From an uncultured Candidatus Thioglobus sp. (GTDB taxonomy: Bacteria > Pseudomonadota > Gammaproteobacteria > PS1 > Pseudothioglobaceae): a stretch of 56,576 bases of DNA. Under the pieces are notes generated by a model. The model made no database searches, was not told where the DNA came from, and saw nothing but the letters and a program-made list of their open reading frames with translations. The stretch is from the NCBI GenBank assembly GCA_905612405.1, contig CAJQRX010000006.1, positions 1 to 56,576 of the forward strand, written 5' to 3'. Of the stretch, positions 41,552 through 51,919 are shown one piece after another (position 1 is the first letter of the stretch; every line of letters starts with the position of its first letter). The translations under genes were made by a program, and so were the position numbers.

Positions 41552-42343
41552 ATGGATAATATTTCCGCTATGTCTAAGCAACAACTGAATGAGGTAAAAA
41601 TCATTCTTACAGATATTGACGACACATTGACTACTAATGGGAGACTAAAAAGTAATGCTTATAGCGCTCTAGAAAATTTATCAAATTCTGGCTTTATAGT
41701 TATTCCAGTAACGGGTCGATGTGCAGGTTGGTGTGATCACATTGCCAGAATGTGGCCAGTTAATGGTGTAGTTGGAGAGAATGGTGCTTTTTTCTTTAGT
41801 TATAATCATGAATCTAAAAAAATGCAGCAAACTTATTGTCAGACTTCAAAGGAGCGAAAAGAGAATCATCTAGCTCTTCATGATATTAAAAATTCCATCC
41901 TTAAAAACGTCTCTGGATCTGCCTTAGCTTCTGACCAGGATTATAGGCATACAGACCTAGCTATTGATTTTGCTGAAGACGTATCACTACTATCACCTGA
42001 GAAGATTAAAGATATTGTCAAAATTGCTGAAAATGCTGGCGCAATTGCAAAGGTTAGTTCAATCCATGTGAATTGCTGGATTGGAAGCCACAATAAACTA
42101 TCGACAAGCCTATCCACACTGAATCAAGTATTTGGGATCAGTAAATCAAATATACAAAATGAAGTTCTCTTTATTGGTGACTCGCCAAATGACTCAATGA
42201 TGTTCGATTATTTCGCTAAATCGGTTGGAGTAGCAAATGTTATGGATTTTATTGATGAATTAAATCAACCACCAAAATATATAACATCAAAGCACTCAGG
42301 TGAAGGTTTTGTTGAGCTTGCTAATTTTCTTTTAAGGAGATAG
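41552..42343 (+). CDS. HAD-IIB family sugar-phosphatase-like hydrolase
   Basis: IILTDIDDTLTTNGRLKSNAYSAL, VTGRCAGWCDHIARMWPVNGVVGENGAFFF, FIGDSPNDSMMFDYF. Confidence 0.85.
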   Translation: MDNISAMSKQQLNEVKIILTDIDDTLTTNGRLKSNAYSALENLSNSGFIVIPVTGRCAGWCDHIARMWPVNGVVGENGAFFFSYNHESKKMQQTYCQTSKERKENHLALHDIKNSILKNVSGSALASDQDYRHTDLAIDFAEDVSLLSPEKIKDIVKIAENAGAIAKVSSIHVNCWIGSHNKLSTSLSTLNQVFGISKSNIQNEVLFIGDSPNDSMMFDYFAKSVGVANVMDFIDELNQPPKYITSKHSGEGFVELANFLLRR

Positions 42344-42371
42344 TTTTTTTAAACTTATTTGTTCAAAATAA

Positions 42372-43937
42372 ATGTCAAATATAAACGATAAAATTTATGA
42401 TGTATTTATAGCTGGTGGAGGCATTAATGGCGTTGGAGTAGCTCGAGATGCTGCTGGACGAGGTTACTCAGTATGTCTATGTGAAATGAATGACTTTGCT
42501 TCTGGCACTTCATCATCTTCTACTAAGCTCATTCATGGAGGCCTTCGTTATCTTGAACATTATAAGTTTCGCCTAGTTCAGGAGTCTCTAAAGGAGCGTG
42601 AAATTTTATTAAAGATGGCGCCCCATATAATTTGGCCAATGAGATTTATTCTTCCTCACACAAAAGGAATGAGGCCCAGGTGGTTCTTAAGATTGGGATT
42701 AGCAATTTACGACCACTTAGGACATAGAAAAATTTTACCGGGCACAAGCAGTGTAAATCTCGCCAGTCAAAAAGCAAACTCACCACTTAAAGAGACATTT
42801 AAGTCTGGGTTTGAGTATTCAGATTGCTGGGTAGATGATTCTAGGCTGGTTATATTAAACGCAGTTGATGCCGCATCAAAAGGAGCATCATTAAGAAACT
42901 ACACTAAGGTAACAAATGCAACTAGCTCCAATGGATTGTGGTCAATCTCCACAAAAAATTCCTTAAGTGGTAAAGTAGAGCTTATTAAGGCAAAGTCCTT
43001 TGTTAATGCCTCTGGACCCTGGGTTGACGAGGTTTTAAAAGAATCTTTTAAAGTTAAAGATTCAAAAAATGTTCGCCTTGTCAGAGGAAGTCATATTGTT
43101 GTAAATAAACTATATAAGGGTGACAAGTCATATATCTGCCAAAATAAAGATGGGCGTATTTTCTTTATAATTCCATACGAAGATAATTTCACAATGATTG
43201 GTACAACAGATATTGATCATGGTGAGTCGGCTGATCAAGTAAAAATAAGTGAGGATGAAAAAACCTATATTTGTGAGTCAGCAAGTAGTTACTTAAAAAA
43301 AGAAATCACAACTAAAGACATTGTCTGGAGTTACTCAGGTGTGAGACCGCTCTATGACGATGGCGTAAGTAAAGCTCAAGAGGCAACTAGAGATTATGTT
43401 GTCTCAGCTAAAGAATACGACTACTCGTTGATGATTAATATCTTTGGCGGAAAAATTACAACTTTCCGAAGATTGTCAGAAACGATTCTTAGTCATATTG
43501 AAAATTTTCTTGGTAAACGAGGCAAGTCATGGACTGAAAATTCTCACCTTCCTGGTGGAGACATCAAAGTCGCAACTCTTTCTGAATTTGAAGCCAAGCT
43601 TAAAAGTAAATATAGCTTTTTTACAAATGAACTCATAAAAAGACTTGCTAGATCATACGGAGAGCTTTCTTTTGATATTTTTGGTGATGCTGATAGTTTA
43701 GACTCATTAGGTGAAAATTTTGGAGCCGGATTATATGAAGCTGAAGTTAAATATTTAATTAATAAGGAATGGGCTAGGTCTTCAAATGATATTCTTTTTA
43801 GGCGATCAAAGCTTGGATTATTACTCTCCAAGACAGAAGTAGAAAACCTTAACTTATTTTTGAAAAATTACAATACAAAATCACAATCCTTTGAAAACAT
43901 TGCATCTTCAGAGAATCAGGAGACTATTTCGGCATGA
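42372..43937 (+). CDS. glpD: Aerobic glycerol-3-phosphate dehydrogenase
   Basis: DVFIAGGGINGVGVARDAAGRGYSVCLCEMNDFASGTSSSSTKLIHGGLRYLEHY. Confidence 0.96.
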   Translation: MSNINDKIYDVFIAGGGINGVGVARDAAGRGYSVCLCEMNDFASGTSSSSTKLIHGGLRYLEHYKFRLVQESLKEREILLKMAPHIIWPMRFILPHTKGMRPRWFLRLGLAIYDHLGHRKILPGTSSVNLASQKANSPLKETFKSGFEYSDCWVDDSRLVILNAVDAASKGASLRNYTKVTNATSSNGLWSISTKNSLSGKVELIKAKSFVNASGPWVDEVLKESFKVKDSKNVRLVRGSHIVVNKLYKGDKSYICQNKDGRIFFIIPYEDNFTMIGTTDIDHGESADQVKISEDEKTYICESASSYLKKEITTKDIVWSYSGVRPLYDDGVSKAQEATRDYVVSAKEYDYSLMINIFGGKITTFRRLSETILSHIENFLGKRGKSWTENSHLPGGDIKVATLSEFEAKLKSKYSFFTNELIKRLARSYGELSFDIFGDADSLDSLGENFGAGLYEAEVKYLINKEWARSSNDILFRRSKLGLLLSKTEVENLNLFLKNYNTKSQSFENIASSENQETISA

Positions 43938-45571
43938 GTCTACTAATTGAACTTTTAGGATCAATTGCCCTACTATTGTGGGGGCTACGAATGGTTCGAA
44001 CTGGAGTGATGCGCTCCTATGGTAACAATCTAAAGAGTTTAGCGCGTCGATCAGAAGGTAAGACTTTACCCGCATTTACATCAGGTTTATTGGTTGCCGC
44101 ATTATTGCAAAGTAGCACAGCAGCCATTTTAATATCAGCCTCATTCGCAGGCCAGGGCCTCATAAGTGTTGGCTCTGCTTTTATAACAATGTTAGGAGCT
44201 GATGTTGGAACCTCAGTAGCGGTTCTTATTGCCTCTCAAAAATTTACGACTCTTGCGCCATTACTCTTGACAATTGGAGTTTTTGGTTTTATTGGCTCTA
44301 AAATTAACAAATGGCAAAATGTTTTTAGAGCAATTAGTGGGCTAGGATTAATTCTATTCGCACTTTCATTAATTGCATCAACTGCAGGCGGCCTATCTGA
44401 ACTAAAACAATTTACTGCACTGTTAAATATATTTGAGGATCAGCCCGTATTTTTTATTCTTTTGGCGTTAATTCTGACTTATCTTTCATACTCAAGTTTA
44501 GCAATTGTTTTACTCTCTGTAAGCTTTCTAGCAACAGGTGTGATCGGCTTAAATGAAGGGCTATACTTAGTATTAGGTGCAAATTTAGGAAGTGGAATGC
44601 TTCCTCTTATCTCGAACTGGAGAGGCTCCATACAGGAGCTGACACCAGTATTAGCAAATCTTATTATAAGAGTAATCTGTATTTTAGCTTTCTATCCATT
44701 TGTTGACTTTGTTTCAACGCATGGATTAAAGTTTGTATCTCTTGAATTATTTCCAGCAATTTATCACCTCTCTTTAAATTTGATCGTGGCTATTGCTGGG
44801 GTTATATTTTCTAAAAATATCCTTGCACTTGCAACAAAAATGCTCTCTAATCTTGAGGAGAAAGAGCTTAGTCAGCCTAGTTTTTTAGAAGCAAATAATT
44901 TTGCAATGCCAGCAATCTCTCTTGCTAGTGCAAAACGTGAAGCGATTCACATGGCTGAGATTTCACAAAAAATGGTTGTATCTTCACTAGCCGTTCTTCG
45001 AGATGACAATACTGCCTTACGCAGTGAAGTGATTAAAAATGAAGACATAGTGGATAATATATTTGATTCAATCAAGCTTTATATTGCAAGAATCTTACAA
45101 GAAGAATTAACGCCTACAGAGACTCAAAAAGCTTTAAATATCCTTAACTTTACTACAAATATGGAGCATATTGGTGACATTGTTAATAATAGCTTAATGG
45201 ACATCTCTGGAAAGAAAATTGATAAACATATACAGTTTTCAAAAGAAGGATTAAATGAAATTATCTCTATACATGAGGTCGTTTGTTCGAATTATGATCT
45301 AGCTATTAATACCTTTGTCTCTGATGATTGTGAGCTTGCAAGAGTGCTTTATGAGAAAAAACAAGAGCTCCATAATCTTGAAAAACGCTCAGTCACTAAA
45401 CACCTTCAGAGGATTGGAAAAGGCATTACTGATAGTTTAGAAACCAGCTCTATGCACATTGATGTTATTCGCGACTATAAGAAAGTAAATAGTCTTTTAT
45501 CTTCAGTAGCTTATCCAATTTTAATTGCTTCAGGTGAGATCCTAGAGTCGGGGTGGAAGCAAAAAATATAG
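43934..45571 (+). CDS. Na/Pi-cotransporter (NptA/YjbB-like) with C-terminal PhoU-like domain
   Basis: GLRMVRTGVMRSYG, LLQSSTAAILISASFAGQGLIS, AxxQSSSA-like repeats; helical C-terminus with NFTTNMEHIGDIVNN. ATGA overlap with glpD. Confidence 0.9.
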   Translation: MSLLIELLGSIALLLWGLRMVRTGVMRSYGNNLKSLARRSEGKTLPAFTSGLLVAALLQSSTAAILISASFAGQGLISVGSAFITMLGADVGTSVAVLIASQKFTTLAPLLLTIGVFGFIGSKINKWQNVFRAISGLGLILFALSLIASTAGGLSELKQFTALLNIFEDQPVFFILLALILTYLSYSSLAIVLLSVSFLATGVIGLNEGLYLVLGANLGSGMLPLISNWRGSIQELTPVLANLIIRVICILAFYPFVDFVSTHGLKFVSLELFPAIYHLSLNLIVAIAGVIFSKNILALATKMLSNLEEKELSQPSFLEANNFAMPAISLASAKREAIHMAEISQKMVVSSLAVLRDDNTALRSEVIKNEDIVDNIFDSIKLYIARILQEELTPTETQKALNILNFTTNMEHIGDIVNNSLMDISGKKIDKHIQFSKEGLNEIISIHEVVCSNYDLAINTFVSDDCELARVLYEKKQELHNLEKRSVTKHLQRIGKGITDSLETSSMHIDVIRDYKKVNSLLSSVAYPILIASGEILESGWKQKI

Positions 45572-45600
45572 AGAATAGCTAGAAAAGAAATAATTCTTTT

Positions 45601-47109
45601 TTAAATAGGATGCTTATTAGAAAGAGTTCTACTAACAGCATCTTTCCAACCTGATAGTTTTTTCTCTCTATTCGAATCTGTCATTTTTGAATTAAATTGA
45701 TTTTCAGTTTTCCACGATTTTGCAAATTCCTCGATTGGAGGATAAAAACCCATCTGCATTCCAGCAAAATAAGCCGCTCCCAAAGCAGTTGTTTCTAAAT
45801 TTTTTGGGCGCTCAACAGGTAAATTAAGTAAATCTGCAAGCATCTGCATAGTCCAATTTGAAGCCGACATACCTCCGTCTACTCTAATAGCACTTAATTC
45901 ATTATCTCCAAGGTCTTTTGAAATTGCATTTAAAAGATCACAAGTTTGATAACACACAGACTCTAAGGCAGCTTTTGTAATTTCTGCAGGACCTGTGTTT
46001 CTTGTCAGGCCAAATAAAGCGCCTCGACAATCTGGGTCCCAATAAGGCGCACCAAGTCCAACGAATGCAGGAACAAAATATACATTTTCTTTTGGATTAG
46101 CCTTCATTACCAAGATATCTGATTGATCGGCTTTATCTATAAACTCAAGCTTATCACGTAGCCACTGAACAGCAGCGCCAGCCACAAAAATTGACCCCTC
46201 AAGAGCGTAACAAGGCCTATTTTTAATTTGATATGCAATTGTTGTTAATAATTTATTATTTGACTCAACTGCAGCCTCTCCAGTATTTATTAAAACAAAA
46301 CAACCAGTTCCATAGGTAGATTTAACCATGCCTGGCTTAAAACAGGCTTGGCCTACTAAAGCAGAGGGCTGATCACCAATTAGACTACAAATAGGTATTT
46401 TAGAGCCAAAAAAAGATTTTTCAGTTTCACCAAAGTTTGATGCGCTATCGCAGACGTTTGGTAGCATTGATTTAGGAATATTAAAAAGTTTAAGTAAATC
46501 CTCATCCCAACAGCTTTCATGAATATTATATAAAAGAGTTCTAGATGCATTTGTAGCATCCGTTGAATGAACTTTTTTATTAGTTAATCTCCACAGTAGA
46601 AAACTATCTATCGTTCCAAATAGCAATTTACCAGCATTTGCCTTATCTCTAGCACCATCAATACTGTCAAGAATCCAAGAGATTTTAGTAGCGCAAAAAT
46701 ATGGATCAAGTACAAGTCCAGTTTTTTTTGTAACATCTTTTTCATGCCCAAGATCTCGGAGCTTTTGACATTCATCAGAAGTTCTTCTGTCCTGCCAAAC
46801 AATTGCATTATATATGGGCTTTCCAGTATCTTTATCCCAAACAATAGTAGTTTCACGCTGATTTGTAATTCCTATTGAAACAATTTGACTACTATTAATT
46901 TCTGCCTTTTCAATGGCAATAGCGCAGCTATCTAGAACTGATAGCCAAATTTCTTCTGGGTTATGCTCAACCCAGCCTGAATTCGGAAAAAACTGAGTAA
47001 ACTCTTTCTGACCTATTGATACAATTTGATAATTTGAATCAAATATTACCGCTCTAGAGGAGGTAGTTCCTTGATCTATTGATAGAATAAATTTATTTAA
47101 ATTTGTCAT
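45601..47109 (-). CDS. glpK: Glycerol kinase
   Basis: [66 protein letters not shown]. Confidence 0.97.
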   Translation of the reverse strand: MTNLNKFILSIDQGTTSSRAVIFDSNYQIVSIGQKEFTQFFPNSGWVEHNPEEIWLSVLDSCAIAIEKAEINSSQIVSIGITNQRETTIVWDKDTGKPIYNAIVWQDRRTSDECQKLRDLGHEKDVTKKTGLVLDPYFCATKISWILDSIDGARDKANAGKLLFGTIDSFLLWRLTNKKVHSTDATNASRTLLYNIHESCWDEDLLKLFNIPKSMLPNVCDSASNFGETEKSFFGSKIPICSLIGDQPSALVGQACFKPGMVKSTYGTGCFVLINTGEAAVESNNKLLTTIAYQIKNRPCYALEGSIFVAGAAVQWLRDKLEFIDKADQSDILVMKANPKENVYFVPAFVGLGAPYWDPDCRGALFGLTRNTGPAEITKAALESVCYQTCDLLNAISKDLGDNELSAIRVDGGMSASNWTMQMLADLLNLPVERPKNLETTALGAAYFAGMQMGFYPPIEEFAKSWKTENQFNSKMTDSNREKKLSGWKDAVSRTLSNKHPI

Positions 47110-47270
47110 AATTAAGGAATCCTATTTCCAAATAATGGAACTAAGTTCTACTATTGTAAACTTATTCAAAATAGTATACATTATCTGCTAAAATTAAATC
47201 AGTAAATGAGCTGTTCATCATATACAACAGTTGATTCAATTAATAAAAATTTTAAAAAAACTAGTAAATT

Positions 47271-48059
47271 ATGGCAGCAGAAAAACGAGGAGATGGGACA
47301 GTAGGCAAAGCGCTGGATGTTCTAAATGAAGTTGCAGAAATTGGCTCGCCAGTTCGATTTTCAAGTCTTTTAAAAACCAGCAAGTATCCTAAGGCGACTT
47401 TATATAGACTTCTTCAGACACTCCTAAATCAAAATATGCTGAGTTACAATGATGAGGAGCAAACCTATAAATTGGGACTGAAATTAGTTCGCATGGCTCA
47501 TGCAGCTTGGCTTCAAAGCTCGCTCGCCCCTATTGCCCTTCCATTTATAGATAAACTGTCTGATAAGGTTGGTGAAACTGTTCACTTGGCTCAGCTTGAT
47601 AACGGCCAAGTATTGTATGTTGACAAGAGAAACCCTAGCTCTCCAATTGAAATGTATTCTCAAGCCGGTAAAGTTGGACCTGCATATTGCACTGGAGTAG
47701 GTAAGGCAATGATGGCATTTTTAGATGAAGATGCACTAAGTAGAGTAATTTCTAAACAAGCATTCTTTAAATATACTGACTTTACAATCACCTCTGAAAA
47801 AGAGCTTCGCAAAGAGCTATCTCTAATAAAAAAACAAGGGATATCTTTTGATAAGCAGGAGCATGAAGCAAAAATAATTTGTATTTCGTCTCCTATTTTG
47901 TCTTCAAAAGGGAGGGTGATTGGTGGATTATCAATCACTAGCTCAATAGACATACATAGTATAGAGAGCCTTGAAGAATTCAAGCCTCAATTACTTGAGA
48001 CCTCTAAACTAATTGGAAAAGAGGCTGGAGCCTGGAATTTTCCTGAACAAAATAATTAA
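47271..48059 (+). CDS. IclR-family transcriptional regulator
   Basis: N-terminal HTH (KTSKYPKATLYRLLQTLLNQNML), C-terminal IclR effector domain (PAYCTGVGKAMMAFL). Confidence 0.93.
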   Translation: MAAEKRGDGTVGKALDVLNEVAEIGSPVRFSSLLKTSKYPKATLYRLLQTLLNQNMLSYNDEEQTYKLGLKLVRMAHAAWLQSSLAPIALPFIDKLSDKVGETVHLAQLDNGQVLYVDKRNPSSPIEMYSQAGKVGPAYCTGVGKAMMAFLDEDALSRVISKQAFFKYTDFTITSEKELRKELSLIKKQGISFDKQEHEAKIICISSPILSSKGRVIGGLSITSSIDIHSIESLEEFKPQLLETSKLIGKEAGAWNFPEQNN

Positions 48060-48077
48060 TATAAGGACACCTTTGAT

Positions 48078-49136
48078 ATGGCATCTTTAAAGATATCTAA
48101 AGCCACAAAAAAATATGATAAAGTACAAGTTATCCATGGAATTGATTTAGAAATCGAGGATGGTGAGTTTTGTGTTTTTGTTGGGCCATCAGGTTGTGGA
48201 AAATCAACTCTACTTAGAATGATCTCTGGTCTTGAGGAAGTAACTACTGGACAGATTCATATTGGTGACAAAGATGTCACTTCAATGCATCCAGCAGACA
48301 GAGGCATTGCAATGGTTTTTCAGTCTTATGCTTTATACCCCCACATGACCGTTAGAGAAAATATGGGCTTTGGTCTTAAAATGACAAAAGTTCCTACTAA
48401 TGAAATTAACAAGAAAGTTAATGATGCTGCGAGTATTTTACACCTTGAAGATTTCATGGATAGAAAGCCTAAAACCTTGTCAGGTGGCCAAAGACAAAGA
48501 GTTGCCATTGGAAGATCAATTGTAAGGGGTCCAGAAGTATTTTTATTTGATGAGCCTTTATCAAACCTTGACGCTGAACTTAGAGTCGAAATGCGTGTTG
48601 AAATTTCTCGTCTTCATCGTGAACTAGGGACAACTATCGTTTATGTTACGCATGACCAAGTAGAGGCAATGACACTCGCTGATAAAATAGTCGTTCTAAA
48701 AGAAGGCTTAATTCAACAAGTAGGCAGACCTCTAGAATTATATGAAGATCCACAAAATATTTTTGTTGCAGGTTTTATAGGCTCACCAACAATCAATTTT
48801 TTAAAGGGTAGTATTGTTGATTCAAAGCTAATAATTCCTGACCTTGAGTCCTCAAAAATTAAAGTAAGTAAAGCGATAAGCTCCTCTATATCTGAGTTAA
48901 TTGTTGGATTAAGACCTCAGCATTTACAACTTATTAAGACTGGAGATCTTGAAGTTGAGTTCACTGAAGCTCTTGGAGATATCTCATATGTCTACTTAAA
49001 AACTTCGAGTGGTGAAAGAGTGGTCGTAGAGTCAAGAGAAGAAAAATTACCCTTAACAGGATCAAAAGTTGGAATAGAAGCAAATACAACTTCAGCTTTA
49101 TTTTTTGACCCTAAAACTGAACTTAGAATCAGATAA
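48078..49136 (+). CDS. Carbohydrate ABC transporter ATP-binding protein (UgpC/MsmK-like)
   Basis: VGPSGCGKSTLLRMISGLEE, LSGGQRQRVAIGRSIVRGP, C-terminal TOBE-like domain. No cognate SBP/permease adjacent. Confidence 0.92.
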   Translation: MASLKISKATKKYDKVQVIHGIDLEIEDGEFCVFVGPSGCGKSTLLRMISGLEEVTTGQIHIGDKDVTSMHPADRGIAMVFQSYALYPHMTVRENMGFGLKMTKVPTNEINKKVNDAASILHLEDFMDRKPKTLSGGQRQRVAIGRSIVRGPEVFLFDEPLSNLDAELRVEMRVEISRLHRELGTTIVYVTHDQVEAMTLADKIVVLKEGLIQQVGRPLELYEDPQNIFVAGFIGSPTINFLKGSIVDSKLIIPDLESSKIKVSKAISSSISELIVGLRPQHLQLIKTGDLEVEFTEALGDISYVYLKTSSGERVVVESREEKLPLTGSKVGIEANTTSALFFDPKTELRIR

Positions 49137-49146
49137 CAAAAAGTCT

Positions 49147-51048
49147 TTAAAGAGACTCCCAAAAAACTCCAGAAGGAGGAAGTTTAACTGCTCCAACTAT
49201 CGACTCTTTCTCACTATAGTTAAACCAAAAGCGATGCTTGAATGTTTCACGAACTCTAACGCAATCAGGCAGATCCATTGTAGAAATATTTTGAGATAAA
49301 CAAGCATCCCTAAATACTCTTGTTAACGCCTCCTGATTACCCCAACCCGCTAAATATAGTCTATTTGTTTGTCCAATGACTGCTGGACGGCCATCCTCAC
49401 ACTCCTCAATAACATTGTCACAATCTACTAAAGTTTCCATCCAGCGATTAAAACTACCTCCAGCTTTAATTGAAATACTGGCATTTGGCCTCAAAGACTC
49501 AACACTAGCAACGGTGCCAACAATACCAGGAACTTCTGGTGGTAAATCTTTTGGAATAGCCATATCTAATGTTTTTGAGCCAGATCTTGGACCTGAAATT
49601 AAAACGCCTTTAAAGGATTGAATTGCTGCCTTAAGATTTTTATCAAAATGCATTAGCCCAGGAGCAAGTACAATTTTATATCCAGTTAAATCTTTTTGAT
49701 TTGGAGGGAGTATATCAACTGACAAACCAAGACTTCGAAGCGCCTGATAGTATTCATAAACTAATTCAAAATAACTAAAGTCTTTACCTTGAGCTTGAAT
49801 TTCCCATGCCCAACAGCTTTCATAGTCAAAAATTATAGCGACCTTTGATTGAACTTGCTGAATGCCATCAAATTCTTTTAACTCAGAATTAACTTGAGAG
49901 GCTTGAATTAAGCCAGGGGCAGCCTCACCATCTGGTCTTTGAAGGCCTGCGTGCATTTGCTCCTGAGCAAAAGGTGCCTGTCTCCATCGAAAATAACTTA
50001 CCACTTCTGCGCCGTGAGCAATAGCCTCCCATGACCAAAGCCTAACTGCTCCAGTAGCAGGCTCTGGATTGTAGGGCGCCCAATTAACTGGTCCTGGCTG
50101 TTGCTCCATTACCCACCAACGTCCTCGCCCAACAGTTCTGTATAAATCATGATGAAATGCTTGGAAGTCAGGGTCTCCAAAACGCATAAATTTAAGTTTA
50201 AAGTCTTCATTTTGAGTCGAACGATCTTCTAAAAATCCCAAAGGATAGCTATCCCAACTAGCAATATCCAAATCATTGCCTACTTCATAATGATCAAAAT
50301 CCGTAATTTTCCCCATATAATTATGGATAAGTGGCATTTTTGTATATTTGCGCATTACTAAAACTTGAGAACGATTAAACTTCACTACTTGCTCAGAGCT
50401 AAACCTTCTGAAGTCTAATTCGTGAATAGGATTGGCATCAGTAATGGTTAGATTTGGTAATTCAATCTGCTCAAAACTATTGTATTCCATCGACCAGAAG
50501 ACATTACTCCAAGACTCATTAAGACTTTTAATCGTCTTATATTTATTAGATAACCAAAGTTTGAATGAACTTTTTGATGAAGCACTAAAAGACAAAGTAG
50601 TGTCATGACAGCCATATTCATTATCTAATTGCCATGCTTTAATGTAAGGATTTTTTCCATACCTCTCTGCAACAAGCTTTGTAATCCTTGATGATTCCTG
50701 GAGATAGCCTTGATGAGAAAAACAGTAATGTCTCCTTGACCCAAATTTACGAGAACGTCCATCAGAATCAACTAGAAGCATGTCTGGCCATTTATCAACA
50801 ACCCATCTTGGAGGAGCTGCAGTTGGAGTGCTCATAACCACATTCAATCCAGCACTGCCTAAAACTTCAATAACTCGGTCAAGCCATTTAAAATTTTGAG
50901 CACCCTCTTCAGGTTCTAATCGGCTCCAGGCAAATTCACCTATTCGAACCCAAGTTAAGCCGGACTCTATCATATCCTTAGCATCTTTTTCCCATTGAGT
51001 CTCTGGCCAATGTTCTGGATAATAACAACTTCCTAGTTTTGGAATCAT
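49147..51048 (-). CDS. Beta-galactosidase, GH42 family
   Basis: GSCYYPEHWPETQWEKDAKDMIESGLTWVRIGEFAWSRLEPEEG, AWQLDNEYGCHDT, FRWRQAPFAQEQMHAGL. Confidence 0.95.
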   Translation of the reverse strand: MIPKLGSCYYPEHWPETQWEKDAKDMIESGLTWVRIGEFAWSRLEPEEGAQNFKWLDRVIEVLGSAGLNVVMSTPTAAPPRWVVDKWPDMLLVDSDGRSRKFGSRRHYCFSHQGYLQESSRITKLVAERYGKNPYIKAWQLDNEYGCHDTTLSFSASSKSSFKLWLSNKYKTIKSLNESWSNVFWSMEYNSFEQIELPNLTITDANPIHELDFRRFSSEQVVKFNRSQVLVMRKYTKMPLIHNYMGKITDFDHYEVGNDLDIASWDSYPLGFLEDRSTQNEDFKLKFMRFGDPDFQAFHHDLYRTVGRGRWWVMEQQPGPVNWAPYNPEPATGAVRLWSWEAIAHGAEVVSYFRWRQAPFAQEQMHAGLQRPDGEAAPGLIQASQVNSELKEFDGIQQVQSKVAIIFDYESCWAWEIQAQGKDFSYFELVYEYYQALRSLGLSVDILPPNQKDLTGYKIVLAPGLMHFDKNLKAAIQSFKGVLISGPRSGSKTLDMAIPKDLPPEVPGIVGTVASVESLRPNASISIKAGGSFNRWMETLVDCDNVIEECEDGRPAVIGQTNRLYLAGWGNQEALTRVFRDACLSQNISTMDLPDCVRVRETFKHRFWFNYSEKESIVGAVKLPPSGVFWESL

Positions 51049-51055
51049 AATCTCC

Positions 51056-51919
51056 TCACGCTATAACTTGATATTCAGCTAAACCAGTTATCTCTGATTG
51101 AAAATAAAATACTTTACCAGCTAAAGGCTCAACCTTTAAATTTTCACTATTTAAGTTCTGATAGGCCGAAGTAGTATAAATAGTATTTAATGAGTCACCG
51201 CCAAAAGCAGGGCAAGTAACCTGAGAAACTGGAAAGTTAACTACTTGATCTAATTGACCATTAGAACTATATCTTGCCAGCCTAGAGGCGCCATACTGGG
51301 CATTCCATAGAAATCCCTCACTATCACACACTGAACCATCAGGACGAAAACCTTGAGGCTCCAGATCAACAAAAATAACTGGCTCATTAGTAGGCCAGCC
51401 ATTAGATTCATCTAATTTCTGCTTCCAAATTTTCTGTTTACGTGTATCTGCAAAATATCCAAACTTTTTATCTGGGGAAAAGCAAATGCTATTAGGGATT
51501 GTTATATCTTGGTGTAACTGTCTTAGCTCGCCTTTATAGAAGCGATAAATAGAACCAGCATCTGCTTCCGCATTAAGTCCCATTGTACTAATCCAAAAAC
51601 CGCCCCATGGATCAGCGCGCCCATCATTTGATCGGGTGTGAGCCATATCAGCCTCTAAATCAACTATCACCTCTCTTTCATCAGTTGCTAAGGTAAGTTT
51701 AGTTAATGAGGATGCAGTCGCAACCATTAAATGCTCCTCATCAATCCATCCTGCCGCTGAAACTGGCTCAGAAAATACCCAGGTTTTGAGTTTAGAGTTA
51801 TTCCAATTGTGCAACTTAAAGGAATTAATATCAAACCAGAATAGAGACTTTAGTTTTGGATGCCATAATGGACCTTCACCCAAATCAGACGAATCTAAAG
51901 GAAGATAGTCACTTATCAT
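51056..51919 (-). CDS. SMP-30/gluconolactonase family sugar lactonase
   Basis: LGEGPLWHPKLKSLFWFDI, NDGRADPWGGFWISTMG, PDGSVCDSEGFLWNAQYG. Confidence 0.9.
   Translation of the reverse strand: MISDYLPLDSSDLGEGPLWHPKLKSLFWFDINSFKLHNWNNSKLKTWVFSEPVSAAGWIDEEHLMVATASSLTKLTLATDEREVIVDLEADMAHTRSNDGRADPWGGFWISTMGLNAEADAGSIYRFYKGELRQLHQDITIPNSICFSPDKKFGYFADTRKQKIWKQKLDESNGWPTNEPVIFVDLEPQGFRPDGSVCDSEGFLWNAQYGASRLARYSSNGQLDQVVNFPVSQVTCPAFGGDSLNTIYTTSAYQNLNSENLKVEPLAGKVFYFQSEITGLAEYQVIA

Noticed and set aside
45572-45600. AAAGAA/TTCTTT inverted repeat between the convergent Pi transporter and glpK as a bidirectional terminator
   Set aside because: Nearly all A/T with a tiny loop; could arise by chance in AT-rich spacer.
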